Source: JAJFUE01 sp039683515 (GTDB lineage: Bacteria > Sumerlaeota > Sumerlaeia > MVZB01). From it: DNA of 64,000 nucleotides. The stretch spans positions 248,001 through 312,000 of the forward strand of contig JBDKRG010000010.1 in NCBI GenBank assembly GCA_039683515.1, read 5' to 3'. The notes beneath the pieces are model-generated. The model had not been told where the DNA came from. It was given only the letters and a program-made list of their open reading frames with translations, and did no database searches. Shown one piece after another: positions 41,452 to 49,975 of the stretch (the first letter of the stretch is position 1; each line of letters begins with the position of its first letter). The position numbers and the translations under genes were made by a program.

Positions 41452-42156
41452 TTATTCCGTGAATTCGCAAATATTGCCGTCGCGGAACTCGAACAAATCC
41501 CATGTCAGCGGCTTTTGCGCGTCGGGTGTTTCTTTTTCGCGGATCATCGCCATCATCTCGTCGCGATATGCCTTGTCGCCCTTGGCGAAAACAAGCATGA
41601 CGTCGCGGTGCGGGATGCTGATGCAGAATTCACCGGTTCCCAGGGTTTGCGTGGCCATGGCGCGCAGTTTTGGCAGCAAGATGCAGGTCGCGGCCGTCCA
41701 GTGGTCGGTGAAAAGAATAAACGGTTTGTCCTGCGGCCCCTTTGGCACCACTTTAATATCCACTTCGCGATCGCGCGCCACCCTTTCGAGATTGGCAATG
41801 GCCAACTGGTAGATCTCGTCCGGAGTCTTGTTTAATTCCTGGATGTCGCGCGCGTTGAAGATCCTCACCATCCCGCCCAGATCGGATGCGAGGACCGAAT
41901 AGATCCCATGGCCCAGCGGCCGGATGCAGCCGTCGGGCATCGGGCCGATATCCTGCAGGTAGCCTGCAGGCACAACGTAGGGATAGATCGTCGAATCGCA
42001 GATGTCCTCGGCCGCCTCCCGGGCCGCCTTCTTGATCATGTCGTCCACGGTCCGCGCCTTGAGCTCTTTCTTTCCCTCCCGGATTCCGCTGACGATCCCA
42101 TAAACGCCGGCGATCACACACACAACAACAAAGCCGATCGTAACAAAGCTGCCCAT
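41452..42156 (-). CDS. DUF1444-like protein with N-terminal membrane anchor
   Basis: A 234-residue protein, AAAGGAA 6 nt before ATG 42156. One membrane segment (FVTIGFVVVCVIAGVYGIV) is followed by a soluble domain with QLAIANLERVARDREVDIKV, PFILFTDHWTAATCILLPKL and GEFCISIPHRDVMLVFAKGD. That order of blocks, ending in a strand-rich IPxRDxMLVF, is what I know from DUF1444/YtpP-like proteins of unknown function. No enzymatic motif is obvious. Transcription would continue toward the phosphatidyltransferase gene, 75 bp downstream. Confidence 0.65.
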   Translation of the reverse strand: MGSFVTIGFVVVCVIAGVYGIVSGIREGKKELKARTVDDMIKKAAREAAEDICDSTIYPYVVPAGYLQDIGPMPDGCIRPLGHGIYSVLASDLGGMVRIFNARDIQELNKTPDEIYQLAIANLERVARDREVDIKVVPKGPQDKPFILFTDHWTAATCILLPKLRAMATQTLGTGEFCISIPHRDVMLVFAKGDKAYRDEMMAMIREKETPDAQKPLTWDLFEFRDGNICEFTE

Positions 42157-42317
42157 GGAATGTTCCTTTGCGCAGGATGGTCGAATGCCGGTGAAAGCAG
42201 GCATATCAAAGCGGCCTGGAATACGCAAGGCGAACAGAGCTATTGGGTAGATGGCCGGAGTTGGGGAGAAAATCAGGGATTGCGCCGAAACCGCTCTTGC
42301 CCCTGAAAAGACAAGTC

Positions 42318-42346
42318 AGCCGGATGGCCGGCGCGTCCATCCGGCT
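42318..42346. repeat. Perfect 10-bp hairpin downstream of proS
   Basis: AGCCGGATGG, loop CCGGCGCGT, CCATCCGGCT. It lies in the 42157-42431 gap between proS (ends at 42432) and the DUF1444-like gene. No T-run follows on the minus strand, so it is not a classic terminator. The rest of this 275-bp gap has no gene. Confidence 0.6.
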
Positions 42347-42410
42347 GGATCGCGCATCCAAGGCTCGTTCAACAATCTCGTTGCGCCGAACGCTGCTCGA
42401 TGGTTGGGAT

Positions 42411-42434
42411 GCCGGGGTCGGCGACCCCGGCTTA
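42411..42434. repeat. GTAGG-family palindrome overlapping the proS stop codon (minus strand)
   Basis: Read on the minus strand: AAGTAAGCCGGGGTCG-CCGACCCCGGCATC, arms GCCGGGGTCG and CGACCCCGGC complementary. The TAA in GTAAGC is the proS stop codon, a variant of the TAG seen in the other copies. Confidence 0.75.
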
Positions 42435-44177
42435 CTTGATTGCGTCCGCCACGGCTTCGATCTCTTCCCTCGCCTTGATGACGCGCTCGATGATTTTTTC
42501 CACCGCGAACTCGGCCTCGATCAGCTCCATCTCGCCCGTGTCGCGGCGCTTGAGCTCGATCTTGCCCTGCTTCAAATTCCTCCCGCCGACGATCACCCTG
42601 ATTGGAATACCCAATAAATCCGCGTCGGCGAACTGGACGCCCGGCTGCGCGCCGCGGTCGTCCCACAGCGCCTCGATCCCCATCTTGCCGAGCTCTTCAA
42701 ACAGCTTTTCGGCGAATGCGCCGACGCCTTCCTGGTCCGGCCGCAGCGCGCAGATGTGGACCTGCCACGGCGCGATCGTGATCGGCCACTTGGGGCCGTA
42801 CTGATCGCGGCGCACTTCCATGATCGAGCTCAGCAGGCGCCCGACGCCGATGCCGTAGCAGCCCATGATCGGCACCTGCGTCTGGCCCGCCTCGTCGAGG
42901 TAGGTCATCCCCATCGACTTGCTGTATTTCGTCCCGAGCTGGAAGATGTTGCCGACCTCGATCCCGCGCTTGAGCTGGAGCGGGCTGCCGGTGCCGAGCG
43001 ACAGATCGCCCTCGGCCGCCGCCGCGATGTCGACCGTCTGGACGCCCGGCGTGTCGCGATCCAGATTGAAATTCTTGTAGTGGTAATCGGCCTCGTTGGC
43101 GCCGGTCACGAGGTTGTTCGACTCGCGGACGGTGTGGTCGACGACCAGCCGCACCCGGCTCAAATCGATCCCGATCGGCGAGGCGTAACCGGGGACGGCC
43201 CCGACCGCCTTGATCTTCTCCTCGCTCGCCGGCTCGGGCATTTTCCCGATGATCTTGGCCAGCTTGTTCTCGTTCACGTCGCGGTCGCCGCGGATCAGGA
43301 CGAAGACCAGCTTGCCTTCCGCATCATTCTCGTAAAAAACCGCCTTGGCCGACTGCCACGCCGGCACGCCCAGGAACTCGGTCACCTCTTCGATCGTCTT
43401 CTTGCCCGGCGTGTGGACCTTCTCCAGCGGCAGCGGCTCGGCCGGGTGGCCCTCAATTTTTCCTTTCGCGACTTCCTGGTTGGCCGCATACGACCCGTCC
43501 GCCGCGATGACGATCGTGTCCTCCCCCGCCTCGCACAGCAGGATGAACTCGTGGGCCAGGCCGCCGCCCATCATGCCGGTGTCGCTCAGGACGGCGACGA
43601 CCTCCGGCAGGCCCGCGCGGGCGAAGATCCGCTCGTAGGCCTTGTAGACCACGTCGTAATACTTCTCCAGGTCCGCCTGGCTCGTGTGGAACGAGTAGCC
43701 GTCCTTCATCGTGAACTCGCGGACGCGGATCAGGCCGCCGCGCGAGCGCGGTTCGTCGCGGAACTTGGTCTGGATCTGGTAGACCATGAACGGCATCTGG
43801 GCGTAGGAGCTGACCTCGTTGCGGCAGAGGTGGACGACCCCTTCCTCGTGCGTCATGGCCAGGACCATGTCGTGGCCGGTGCGATCTTTCCACCTCGCCA
43901 ACTCGTTCCCGACCGACGTGTAGCGCCCCGACTCGTCCCACAGCTCGCGCGGCAGGGCGACCGGCATCAGGACTTCCTGGCCGCCGATCGCGTCCATCTC
44001 CTCGCGCATGATCTGCTCGATCTTGTGGACCGAGCGCAGGGCCGGCGGCAGGAGCGAATAGATGCCGCCGGCGACCTGGCGGGCGTAGCCCCCGCGCAGC
44101 AAAAACGCATGGCTTTCGAGGGTCGCCTCGGCGGGGCGTTCCTTATAACGGGTGCCGACCAGTTGACTGAGCCGCAT
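42432..44177 (-). CDS. proS: Prolyl-tRNA synthetase
   Basis: A 581-residue bacterial-type ProRS. Class II core motifs include LLRGGYARQVAGGIYSLLPP, EEMDAIGGQEVLMP, FRDEPRSRGGLIRVREFTMKD (motif 2 region) and GCYGIGVGRLLSSIMEV (motif 3). The editing insertion spans about residues 230-400 (VKGKIEGHPAEP-type start near 245). A C-terminal anticodon-binding domain (WQVHICALRPDQEGV onward) completes it. Length is typical of the form with INS editing domain. The stop codon lies in a GTAAG hairpin element. Confidence 0.97.
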   Translation of the reverse strand: MRLSQLVGTRYKERPAEATLESHAFLLRGGYARQVAGGIYSLLPPALRSVHKIEQIMREEMDAIGGQEVLMPVALPRELWDESGRYTSVGNELARWKDRTGHDMVLAMTHEEGVVHLCRNEVSSYAQMPFMVYQIQTKFRDEPRSRGGLIRVREFTMKDGYSFHTSQADLEKYYDVVYKAYERIFARAGLPEVVAVLSDTGMMGGGLAHEFILLCEAGEDTIVIAADGSYAANQEVAKGKIEGHPAEPLPLEKVHTPGKKTIEEVTEFLGVPAWQSAKAVFYENDAEGKLVFVLIRGDRDVNENKLAKIIGKMPEPASEEKIKAVGAVPGYASPIGIDLSRVRLVVDHTVRESNNLVTGANEADYHYKNFNLDRDTPGVQTVDIAAAAEGDLSLGTGSPLQLKRGIEVGNIFQLGTKYSKSMGMTYLDEAGQTQVPIMGCYGIGVGRLLSSIMEVRRDQYGPKWPITIAPWQVHICALRPDQEGVGAFAEKLFEELGKMGIEALWDDRGAQPGVQFADADLLGIPIRVIVGGRNLKQGKIELKRRDTGEMELIEAEFAVEKIIERVIKAREEIEAVADAIK

Positions 44178-44370
44178 GTCAGGAGTCCTTCACGACGGGA
44201 GTAAGCGTGCACATCACGCACAGCGACATACTTTAAATTTAAAATGTAAAATGAGAAATGAGAAATTTAAAAGTTTTATCGCAGGGACATCAGGATGCCC
44301 AGGCAACAAAGAGCCGCCGCCGGCAAGGCATGGCGGCGCATTGACGATGAACCGGTTCGGAGACTTCCCT
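44178..44370. other. Short intergenic region, no gene seen
   Basis: This 193-bp gap between proS and the small lipoprotein gene contains an AAAATG-type AT-rich microrepeat (AAATGTAAAATGAGAAATGAG at 44240-44261) and GC-rich sequence with no clear hairpin. It probably contains the proS promoter, but no consensus boxes stand out. Confidence 0.4.
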
Positions 44371-44775
44371 TCAAGCGCTGTTTCGGGCGAAACGGCGTAT
44401 CTGCTCGAGGATCAGGCGCGTGCGGGCCTGCTCGTTTTCGTTCGGGATCTGGATTTGAATATCGGCGCCGCCCGAAGCGGACTTTGAGACGTGAATGCGG
44501 ACGAATTTGCCGTCGCTGGTCCGGCCGAAAACATTCCCCCGGTCGGGCTGCAAATCGACGATTTGAATCTCGAGCGCGCTGAACGCTTTCGGGATCGCGG
44601 CATAAACCGCCTCGAACGAACTCTTTTCGTGAGCGGTGAGGATGCCGTCGGCGAATCTGGGCCCCTCGACCATTTCGAGGTTTTTTGTCGCGGGGTCGGC
44701 GCCGATGATGCGGCAGGCCGGAACGGCCAAAAATAGTGACGCTAACCAGATAGTCAAGAGGGTTTTGGCGCTCAT
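44371..44775 (-). CDS. Small lipoprotein of unknown function
   Basis: A 134-residue exported protein. I start it at ATG 44775 because GGGAG lies 10 nt upstream. The signal sequence MSAKTLLTIWLASLFLAVPA ends at a lipobox-like VPAC, so lipidation at Cys21 is plausible although Pro at -2 is unusual. The mature part is alpha-beta (FADGILTAHEKSSFEAVYAA, IQIVDLQPDRGNVFGRTSDG, HVSKSASGGADIQIQIP), resembling DUF3568-type periplasmic lipoproteins. I cannot name a function. It is probably cotranscribed with nothing; phoA upstream ends 188 bp away. Confidence 0.7.
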   Translation of the reverse strand: MSAKTLLTIWLASLFLAVPACRIIGADPATKNLEMVEGPRFADGILTAHEKSSFEAVYAAIPKAFSALEIQIVDLQPDRGNVFGRTSDGKFVRIHVSKSASGGADIQIQIPNENEQARTRLILEQIRRFARNSA

Positions 44776-44963
44776 GAAATACATTCTCCCGGAATGGATA
44801 AATAAATAGAACACAATTAAATACGCCGCCAGCTTGGCCCCGCAAAGTTCCGGGAAGTCTCCGCGTTTCAGTGAAGACTGTCCCTGGTATCGTTGGTCCA
44901 AAATATATCGTTCCGGCGCGGAAAAACGCGCCGCGTATAATTGTGACAGTCCCTATTTGTGCT

Positions 44964-46238
44964 TTACTTGAAGTGCAGGCCCTTCCCTGCCGCCGCCGGG
45001 CCGCCGTGCAGCGCCAACTCCAGCGCCGCCCCATAGGCGACGTTGACCGGATCCGTGAACGCCAGCCCCAGCGCCTCGGCCAGGCGCTGGCCGACCTGCG
45101 AGTTGTCGATCCGGCCGGCCAGGAGCCCCTGCCCCGGCCCGCACGCCATAACGGGGACACTCACGGCCGTGTGCTCGGTCTCGCTCCACTTGACCGCCGC
45201 CAGCAGCGTCGTCCCCGCGGTCGCGGCGCGCGTCCCGCTCCCCTGCAGCGTCAGGCCGCCCGTCTCGTGGTCCGCCGCCACCACGATGAGCGTATCGGCC
45301 GAGGCCAATCCCCTCGCCCGCGTGACCGCCTCGTCGAGCGCCAGGACGTCCTTGACCATCCGGCCGGCATCGTTGGCGTGGGAGGCGTGGTCGATCCGGC
45401 CGGCCTCGATCATGATGAAGTAGCCCTGCGGGTCACCCTGGAGGGCGCGGATCGCGTATTCGGTCATCTCGGCCAGCGACGGCTCGCCGAGCACGTCGGC
45501 GGGGCGGTCCTGCTCGTATTGCATGTAGGAGGCGCTGAACAGCCCCAGGACCCGCTGGCCGGCCTTGGCCGGATCGAGCGCCAGCAGTTCGCCGCGCGAC
45601 TGGGCGACCGTCCAGCCGCCGCCGGCCAGTTCGGCGGCCACGTCCCGGCCGTCGGTTCGCGCCCCGGTCGTGACGGAGTCCTCGGGGTCATGCCATGTGG
45701 CTCCATGGAAATACATCCGTCCGCCGCCGAGGAGCAGGCTCAGGCCGGAAGAGGTGATCTGGTCGGCGATGCCGCTTTCGTCGCCGCGGCTGGACTGGTG
45801 CGCGTAAAAACAAGCCGGCGTGGCGTGCGTCACCCGGGCGGTCGAGACCAGGCCGACCGACTTGCCGGCGGCGAGGGCAAGCTGGGTGATGTTCCGCAGC
45901 GGCCGGGAGGTGTGGGTCGGGTCGATGGCCGGGTCGGTGACGCCGATCGCGCCGTTGTAGGTCTTGGCGCCGCAGGCCAGGGCCGTGGCCCCGGCGGCCG
46001 AGTCGGTGACGAAGTGGCTGGTGCTGTAAGTGCGGGAGGAACCGCCTTCGGGGAGCGCGTCGAGCCCGAGCCGGCCGGAAGAGCCCAATTTATAAATCCG
46101 GGCGGCGTCGATATGCGCCTGCCCCATCCCGTCGCCGATGAACAGGATGATGTTGCGGGCCGGCGTCTGAGCGCCCGCGAAAACGATGAACAGCCACAAA
46201 ACCGCCAGAACCCCGACCCGCCGAAACGCCGCCATCAT
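44964..46238 (-). CDS. phoA: Alkaline phosphatase, PhoA family
   Basis: A 424-residue secreted alkaline phosphatase. The start is ATG 46238 (AAAGG 8 nt upstream); a TTG 6 nt earlier is in frame. The signal peptide runs MMAAFRRVGVLAVLWLF to about AGA-Q. Metal-site Asp in IILFIGDGMGQAH, catalytic Ser in FVTDSAAGATALACG near residue 78, and zinc ligands in EAGRIDHASHANDA and VVAADHETGGLTL are present. It hydrolyses phosphate monoesters in the periplasm. No Pho box was evident upstream. Length matches bacterial PhoA-like enzymes. Confidence 0.95.
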   Translation of the reverse strand: MMAAFRRVGVLAVLWLFIVFAGAQTPARNIILFIGDGMGQAHIDAARIYKLGSSGRLGLDALPEGGSSRTYSTSHFVTDSAAGATALACGAKTYNGAIGVTDPAIDPTHTSRPLRNITQLALAAGKSVGLVSTARVTHATPACFYAHQSSRGDESGIADQITSSGLSLLLGGGRMYFHGATWHDPEDSVTTGARTDGRDVAAELAGGGWTVAQSRGELLALDPAKAGQRVLGLFSASYMQYEQDRPADVLGEPSLAEMTEYAIRALQGDPQGYFIMIEAGRIDHASHANDAGRMVKDVLALDEAVTRARGLASADTLIVVAADHETGGLTLQGSGTRAATAGTTLLAAVKWSETEHTAVSVPVMACGPGQGLLAGRIDNSQVGQRLAEALGLAFTDPVNVAYGAALELALHGGPAAAGKGLHFK

Positions 46239-46314
46239 GCTCAACCTTTGGATGAACTCACAAACATTAAAACATATTCATCCAACAATCGATGCGAGGC
46301 AATAGGAATGAGCA

Positions 46315-46353
46315 TGGTCAGTAGGTCACTTCGACTCGAAGCGACCTACTGAC
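46315..46353. repeat. GTAGG-family palindrome overlapping a stop codon (minus strand)
   Basis: GTCAGTAGGTC-ACTTCGACTCGAAG-CGACCTACTGAC: an almost complete 18-bp palindrome with GTAGGTCRCTTCGA arms. On the minus strand the TAG of CAGTAGGTCG is the stop of the small membrane gene at 46346-46348. Confidence 0.78.
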
Positions 46354-46543
46354 GAAACAGGCCGGCGATGGAAACGAGCGTGAAGCTGCCGGCCATGAGG
46401 AGCCCCATGAGCTGGAAACCGTCGTTGGGCTTGATCCAGGCGCACAGGAGGCCGATCGTGAAGGCCAGCATCGCCCAGACGGCCACGTTCAGGGCCACGA
46501 CGAGCCGCAGGCGCGCGGCGAAGCTGGTCCCCTTGCCGGTCAT
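46346..46543 (-). CDS. Small two-helix membrane protein
   Basis: A 65-residue hydrophobic protein: RLRLVVALNVAVWAMLAFTIG is helix 1, then KPNDGFQLMGLLMAGSFTLV with SIAGLF as helix 2. Its ATG overlaps the argB stop codon as ATGA, so translation is coupled to argB. No family is recognised. Because it is conserved in frame between argB and a hairpin supplying its stop codon, I treat it as real. It may be a small DUF-type inner-membrane protein. Confidence 0.65.
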   Translation of the reverse strand: MTGKGTSFAARLRLVVALNVAVWAMLAFTIGLLCAWIKPNDGFQLMGLLMAGSFTLVSIAGLFRQ

Positions 46544-47433
46544 TGGCAGATCATCGTGCCGACGCCCTGGTCGGTAAACAGCTCGGTCAGGAGGGCGTGC
46601 GGGATCCTTCCGTCGAGGATGTGCGTCGAGCCGACGCCGAGCTGGATGGCCTTGACGCAGGCGCGGACCTTGGGGATCATCCCGCCGGTGATGACGCCCT
46701 GGGTGATGAGCGGCTCGACCTCGGGGATGGTGATGCGCGGGATGAGGGTCGAGGGATCCTTCGGGTCGCGCAGGATGCCGCGGACATCGGTCAGCAGGAT
46801 GAGCTTCTGGGCGCCGACGGCGGTGGCGAGCTCGGCCGCGACCGTGTCGGCGTTGATGTTGTAGGTCTGGCCGTCGCGGTCGATCCCGATCGGCGAGACG
46901 ACCGGGATGAACCCCCCCTTGTCCAGGACGCGGATGATGGCCGGGTCGATTTCCTCGGGCTCGCCGACGAACCCGATGTCGCGGCCGCCCTTGCCTGTGA
47001 GCCGGCGCGCGGTGATCAGGCCGCCGTCCTTGCCGGAGAGGCCGACGGCGCGGCCGCCGAGGGTCCCGAGGTGCGTGACGATTTCGCCGGCGAGCTTGCC
47101 GGCCAGGACCATCTCGGCGACGTCGAGCGTCTCGGCGGTGGTGACGCGCTGGCCGTCGACGAACTCGGGCTTGATCCCCATCTTCTCCATGAGGGCCGTG
47201 ATCTCCGGGCCGCCGCCGTGGACGATGACCGGCTTGATCCCGACGCTCTCCATGAGGACGACGTCCTGCATGACGCTCTGCTTGAGCTCGGGCTGGATCA
47301 TCGCGTGGCCGCCGTACTTGATGACGACCGTGGCGCCGCGGAACCGCTGGATGTGCGGCAGCGCCTCCATGAGCGTGTGCGCCTTCCTGATGAGGGCGTC
47401 GAGTTCGGCGTCGGTGGAGATCGGCTGGGTCAT
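46540..47433 (-). CDS. argB: Acetylglutamate kinase
   Basis: A 297-residue ArgB, which phosphorylates N-acetylglutamate in arginine synthesis. I start it at ATG 47433, which overlaps the nusB stop as ATGA; the longer open frame upstream is only nusB in another frame. GATVVIKYGGHAM, PVIVHGGGPEITALMEKMG and LLTDVRGILRDPKDPST are family motifs. The N-terminal helix (DAELDALIRKAHTLMEAL) is the kind found in arginine-inhibited hexameric NAGKs, so feedback control is likely. No other arg gene is in the window. Confidence 0.96.
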   Translation of the reverse strand: MTQPISTDAELDALIRKAHTLMEALPHIQRFRGATVVIKYGGHAMIQPELKQSVMQDVVLMESVGIKPVIVHGGGPEITALMEKMGIKPEFVDGQRVTTAETLDVAEMVLAGKLAGEIVTHLGTLGGRAVGLSGKDGGLITARRLTGKGGRDIGFVGEPEEIDPAIIRVLDKGGFIPVVSPIGIDRDGQTYNINADTVAAELATAVGAQKLILLTDVRGILRDPKDPSTLIPRITIPEVEPLITQGVITGGMIPKVRACVKAIQLGVGSTHILDGRIPHALLTELFTDQGVGTMICQ

Positions 47434-47993
47434 GACTCTTTGGCCTCGTCCTTCATGGTATGCGGATCGATGCGCGGCTTGATTTTCGGCTCGGGCTTGG
47501 GTTCGGGTTTCGGGCGGCGCGGGGTCTTGGGTTTTTCTTCCTCGCTCCCCTTGCCCGTCTTGAAGTCTTTTTCGGGGAACTGGTGGGCGAGGCGGTCGAG
47601 GACGGCATTGATGTACTGCGTCGCCTCGTCGCTGCTGAACTGGCGCACGAGCTCGATGTATTCGTTGATCGTGACGCGCAGCGGGATGTCGGGGAAGTCG
47701 CGCAGCTCGCACAGCGCCATGCGCAGGCAGACGCGGTCGAGGATCGGCAGCCGCTCGAGCTTCCAGTTGTGGAGCATCGGGCCGATCGTGTCGTCGAGCC
47801 CGGCGCGGCCGTCGTAGGAGCGGCGCGCCAGTTCGCGGGCGAACGGCCCCCAGCCGCGCTTGTGGGTCGGGTCGGCGGCCAGGAAGCGGCGCTCGGTGGC
47901 GACGTAGTCGTCCTCGCTCGCCACGGCGGCGAACTCGAGCGCGTAGAGGAGTTGCATGGCGCGTTGACGCGCCAGGTGTCGGATGCTGGTCAT
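47430..47993 (-). CDS. nusB: Transcription antitermination factor NusB
   Basis: A 187-residue NusB: RHLARQRAMQLLYALEF at the start, then LERLPILDRVCLRMALCEL, PLRVTINEYIELVRQFSSDEA and QYINAVLDRLA, the family's RNA- and S10-binding helices. It supports rRNA antitermination with NusE. A 40-residue Pro/Lys/Glu tail (KTPRRPKPEPKPEPKIK) extends past the normal end near residue 148. It overlaps both the amidase and argB genes by 4 nt (ATGA), so the three are translationally coupled. Confidence 0.93.
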   Translation of the reverse strand: MTSIRHLARQRAMQLLYALEFAAVASEDDYVATERRFLAADPTHKRGWGPFARELARRSYDGRAGLDDTIGPMLHNWKLERLPILDRVCLRMALCELRDFPDIPLRVTINEYIELVRQFSSDEATQYINAVLDRLAHQFPEKDFKTGKGSEEEKPKTPRRPKPEPKPEPKIKPRIDPHTMKDEAKES

Positions 47994-49201
47994 GGCCGGC
48001 CGCTCGGGGCGGCGTCCTTCCTGGCTGCGATGGCGAGGCCGCGGTCGGCCAGCTGAGGCACGAACCGCGGATCGCTCAGCGCAACATAACGATTGATTCC
48101 ATTAAAAAGCAAGGCCGCAATCTGGTCCTGGACCTCGGGGCGGACGAGCTGGGCGGCTTCCTGGGGGTTGTCGAGGAAGTAGCACTCGGCCAGGACGGCG
48201 GGCATGGTGTATTGGACGAGGACGCGGAACGGCATGGATTTGACGCCGCGGTATTCGTCGCGCGAGATGCCGTAGCTGCGGAATTCGTCGCCGACCAGCT
48301 CGGCGAGCCGGGCGCTCTGGGCCTGGCGCTCGGCGAGCTTGTCGCCGGCCAGGGAGCGGAGGATTTCGCGGATGTCCTCGCGGCTCGAGGTCTTGTCGTC
48401 CATGTCGACGGGCCACTCGTTTTCGAGCGCGAGGAGGTGCCGGTTGACGACCCTGGAGCCGTCGCTGAGGTAATAGATCTCGAAGCCGCGGGCGGTCTTG
48501 CGGCGCGTGTCGGTGGCGTTGAGGTGGATGCTGACGAACAGGTCGCCCCGGGCCTGCTCGGCGATTTCGACCCGGCGCGGCAGCGAAACGTAAACGTCGC
48601 TCGTGCGCGTCATGACGGCTTCCATGTTGGTCGTGCGCGAGATCAGCGCGGCGAGGCGCTGGCCGATGGCGAGCGTGACGTCTTTTTCGTAGATCGTGCG
48701 GCCGCCGACCGGCCGCGAGCTTTCGGCGCCCATGTGCCACTCGGCGTCGCCGGGCCTGCCGCCGTGGCCGGGGTCGATGACGATGCGCTTGCGGGCGGCG
48801 CCGGAGCGCCTGTCGCCGATCTTCCCGTAACTTACGGGGGTGACCTGAAGCTGCTGGTATTTCTGGTCGCCGCCCATGGCGACGTGGACGTCGCCCTTGG
48901 TGTAGAAGACGAGCCTCAGGACGCGCTGCGCGGGGTAGTAGACGCGCTTGACGTGGAAAACGCCGGGGCCCTTGATGTCCCACTGGGCGTTCTCGGCCGG
49001 GCCGTCAAGGCCGTAGTAATCGACGTAAAAATAATTGTTCTTGAGCGCCTGGTTGGTGATGCGCGGCGAGCACGGGGCGTCCAGTTCGATTTGAAACGTG
49101 ACGTTGCCCGAGCCGGCGCGCCAGTCCAAAGACTTGAGGCTGGCCGCGCCGGCCCGAGCGGAACAGATCAGGACGAACAGGACTGTCAAGGAACGCATCA
49201 T
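47990..49201 (-). CDS. amiC: N-acetylmuramoyl-L-alanine amidase (AmiC-type)
   Basis: A 403-residue periplasmic amidase that cuts the stem peptide from glycan during cell separation. Signal peptide MMRSLTVLFVLICSARAGAAS, an AMIN-like beta domain (SLKSLDWRAGSGNVTFQIELD to about residue 125), then amidase_3 with zinc ligands in RIVIDPGHGGRPGD, YEKDVTLAIGQRL and FVSIHLNATDTRR and the catalytic Glu in PAVLAECYFLDNPQ. An extra insertion (GGRTIYEKD region) is normal. It overlaps nusB by 4 nt. Gene symbol follows E. coli usage for the architecture; AmiA/B roles are not excluded. Confidence 0.93.
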   Translation of the reverse strand: MMRSLTVLFVLICSARAGAASLKSLDWRAGSGNVTFQIELDAPCSPRITNQALKNNYFYVDYYGLDGPAENAQWDIKGPGVFHVKRVYYPAQRVLRLVFYTKGDVHVAMGGDQKYQQLQVTPVSYGKIGDRRSGAARKRIVIDPGHGGRPGDAEWHMGAESSRPVGGRTIYEKDVTLAIGQRLAALISRTTNMEAVMTRTSDVYVSLPRRVEIAEQARGDLFVSIHLNATDTRRKTARGFEIYYLSDGSRVVNRHLLALENEWPVDMDDKTSSREDIREILRSLAGDKLAERQAQSARLAELVGDEFRSYGISRDEYRGVKSMPFRVLVQYTMPAVLAECYFLDNPQEAAQLVRPEVQDQIAALLFNGINRYVALSDPRFVPQLADRGLAIAARKDAAPSGRP

Positions 49202-49206
49202 AAAAG

Positions 49207-49236
49207 TAGGCCGGGTTCGCCGAACCCGGCATCATC
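49207..49236. repeat. GTAGG-type palindrome between TPR gene and amiC
   Basis: GTAGGCCGGGTTCG-CCGAACCCGGCATC: arms GCCGGGTTCG and CGAACCCGGC pair perfectly around a single C. It is the same sequence as at 62369-62394. Here the GTAGG lies on the plus strand and does not overlap a stop codon, since both neighbours are on the minus strand. Confidence 0.78.
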
Positions 49237-49251
49237 TTTACATCTGTAAAA

Positions 49252-49752
49252 TTAGGCCAGCGCCGCCAGGTGCTCGCGCACTTCGGCAACGTCTTCGCTG
49301 TCGGCAAACTGCTCGACATACTGGTTCCAGGCCTTCTTGGCCTCGGCGTTCTGGCCGGCGCTTTCCAGCGAGAGCGCGAGGTTGTACTGGGCCTCGGCCA
49401 GCGTGGCGTCGAGCTTGGCGGCCTGCGCGAAAGCCTTGGCCGCGCCGGCGAAATCGTTGCGCGAGGCCAGCAGGCAGCCGCGGTTGTAAAAGTCGAGGGC
49501 GTCCTTGGGCTCAAACCCGAACGCCTCGCGCTGGGCTTCGGCCTCGGCGTCGCTATAGTTGTGGAACAGAGCCAGGCCCCAGCGCTTGTAGACGGCCATG
49601 CCGTCCTTTTCGATGCTGGCGCGCATCTCCCCCAGCAACCGCTCGAGGTGCTGGCTCGGATGAGGCTTGCCCTGCGGCTCGGCCGCGCTTTGGGTGGGTT
49701 CGGCCGCCGGCTGGGCGGAATCGGGCGTCGGGGTCTTTTCCTGGTCACTCAT
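49252..49752 (-). CDS. TPR-repeat protein
   Basis: A 166-residue soluble protein. Residues 1-35 are Pro/Ala/Ser-rich (TPTPDSAQPAAEPTQSAAEP); residues 40-160 form about three TPR hairpins (FYNRGCLLASRNDFAGAAKA, LAEAQYNLALSLESAGQNAE, KKAWNQYVEQFADSEDVAEV). It probably mediates protein contacts. GAAAGGATCTCTCGCC lies before the ATG. It is 50 bp upstream of amiC and likely cotranscribed with the amiC-nusB-argB unit. I cannot assign a partner. Confidence 0.8.
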   Translation of the reverse strand: MSDQEKTPTPDSAQPAAEPTQSAAEPQGKPHPSQHLERLLGEMRASIEKDGMAVYKRWGLALFHNYSDAEAEAQREAFGFEPKDALDFYNRGCLLASRNDFAGAAKAFAQAAKLDATLAEAQYNLALSLESAGQNAEAKKAWNQYVEQFADSEDVAEVREHLAALA

Positions 49753-49877
49753 CGGTGGCGAGAGATCCTTTCCTGCGATCTACAAACCGGATCGGGCGCT
49801 CACGGTCCCCCGCGGCGCAGACGGATCATGGTATGCCACCCGTTGTGCAATTCACAACATTAAAAGTGGCTTGTCGG

Positions 49878-49975
49878 TAGGTCGCTTCGGCTCGAAGCGA
49901 CATCAGCAACCGATACGAAACTCGAGCGCGCACATATTCCATGTCGCTTCGAGCCGAAGCGATATGCTGACGCTA
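49878..49975. repeat. Paired GTAGG-type hairpins overlapping the carB2 stop codon
   Basis: GTAGGTCGCTTCGG-CTCGAAGCGAC-ATC (49878-49904) and, 40 bp on, ATGTCGCTTCGAGCCGAAGC-GATATGCTGACGCTACC (49940-49977). They form an outer inverted pair as well as two hairpins. On the minus strand the TAG in GGTAGCGTCAGC (49973-49975) is the carB2 stop. Confidence 0.78.

Noticed and set aside
47434..47712. N-terminal extension of argB
   Set aside because: It is nusB read in another frame; ATG 47433 overlaps the nusB stop (ATGA) and starts the conserved NAGK helix.
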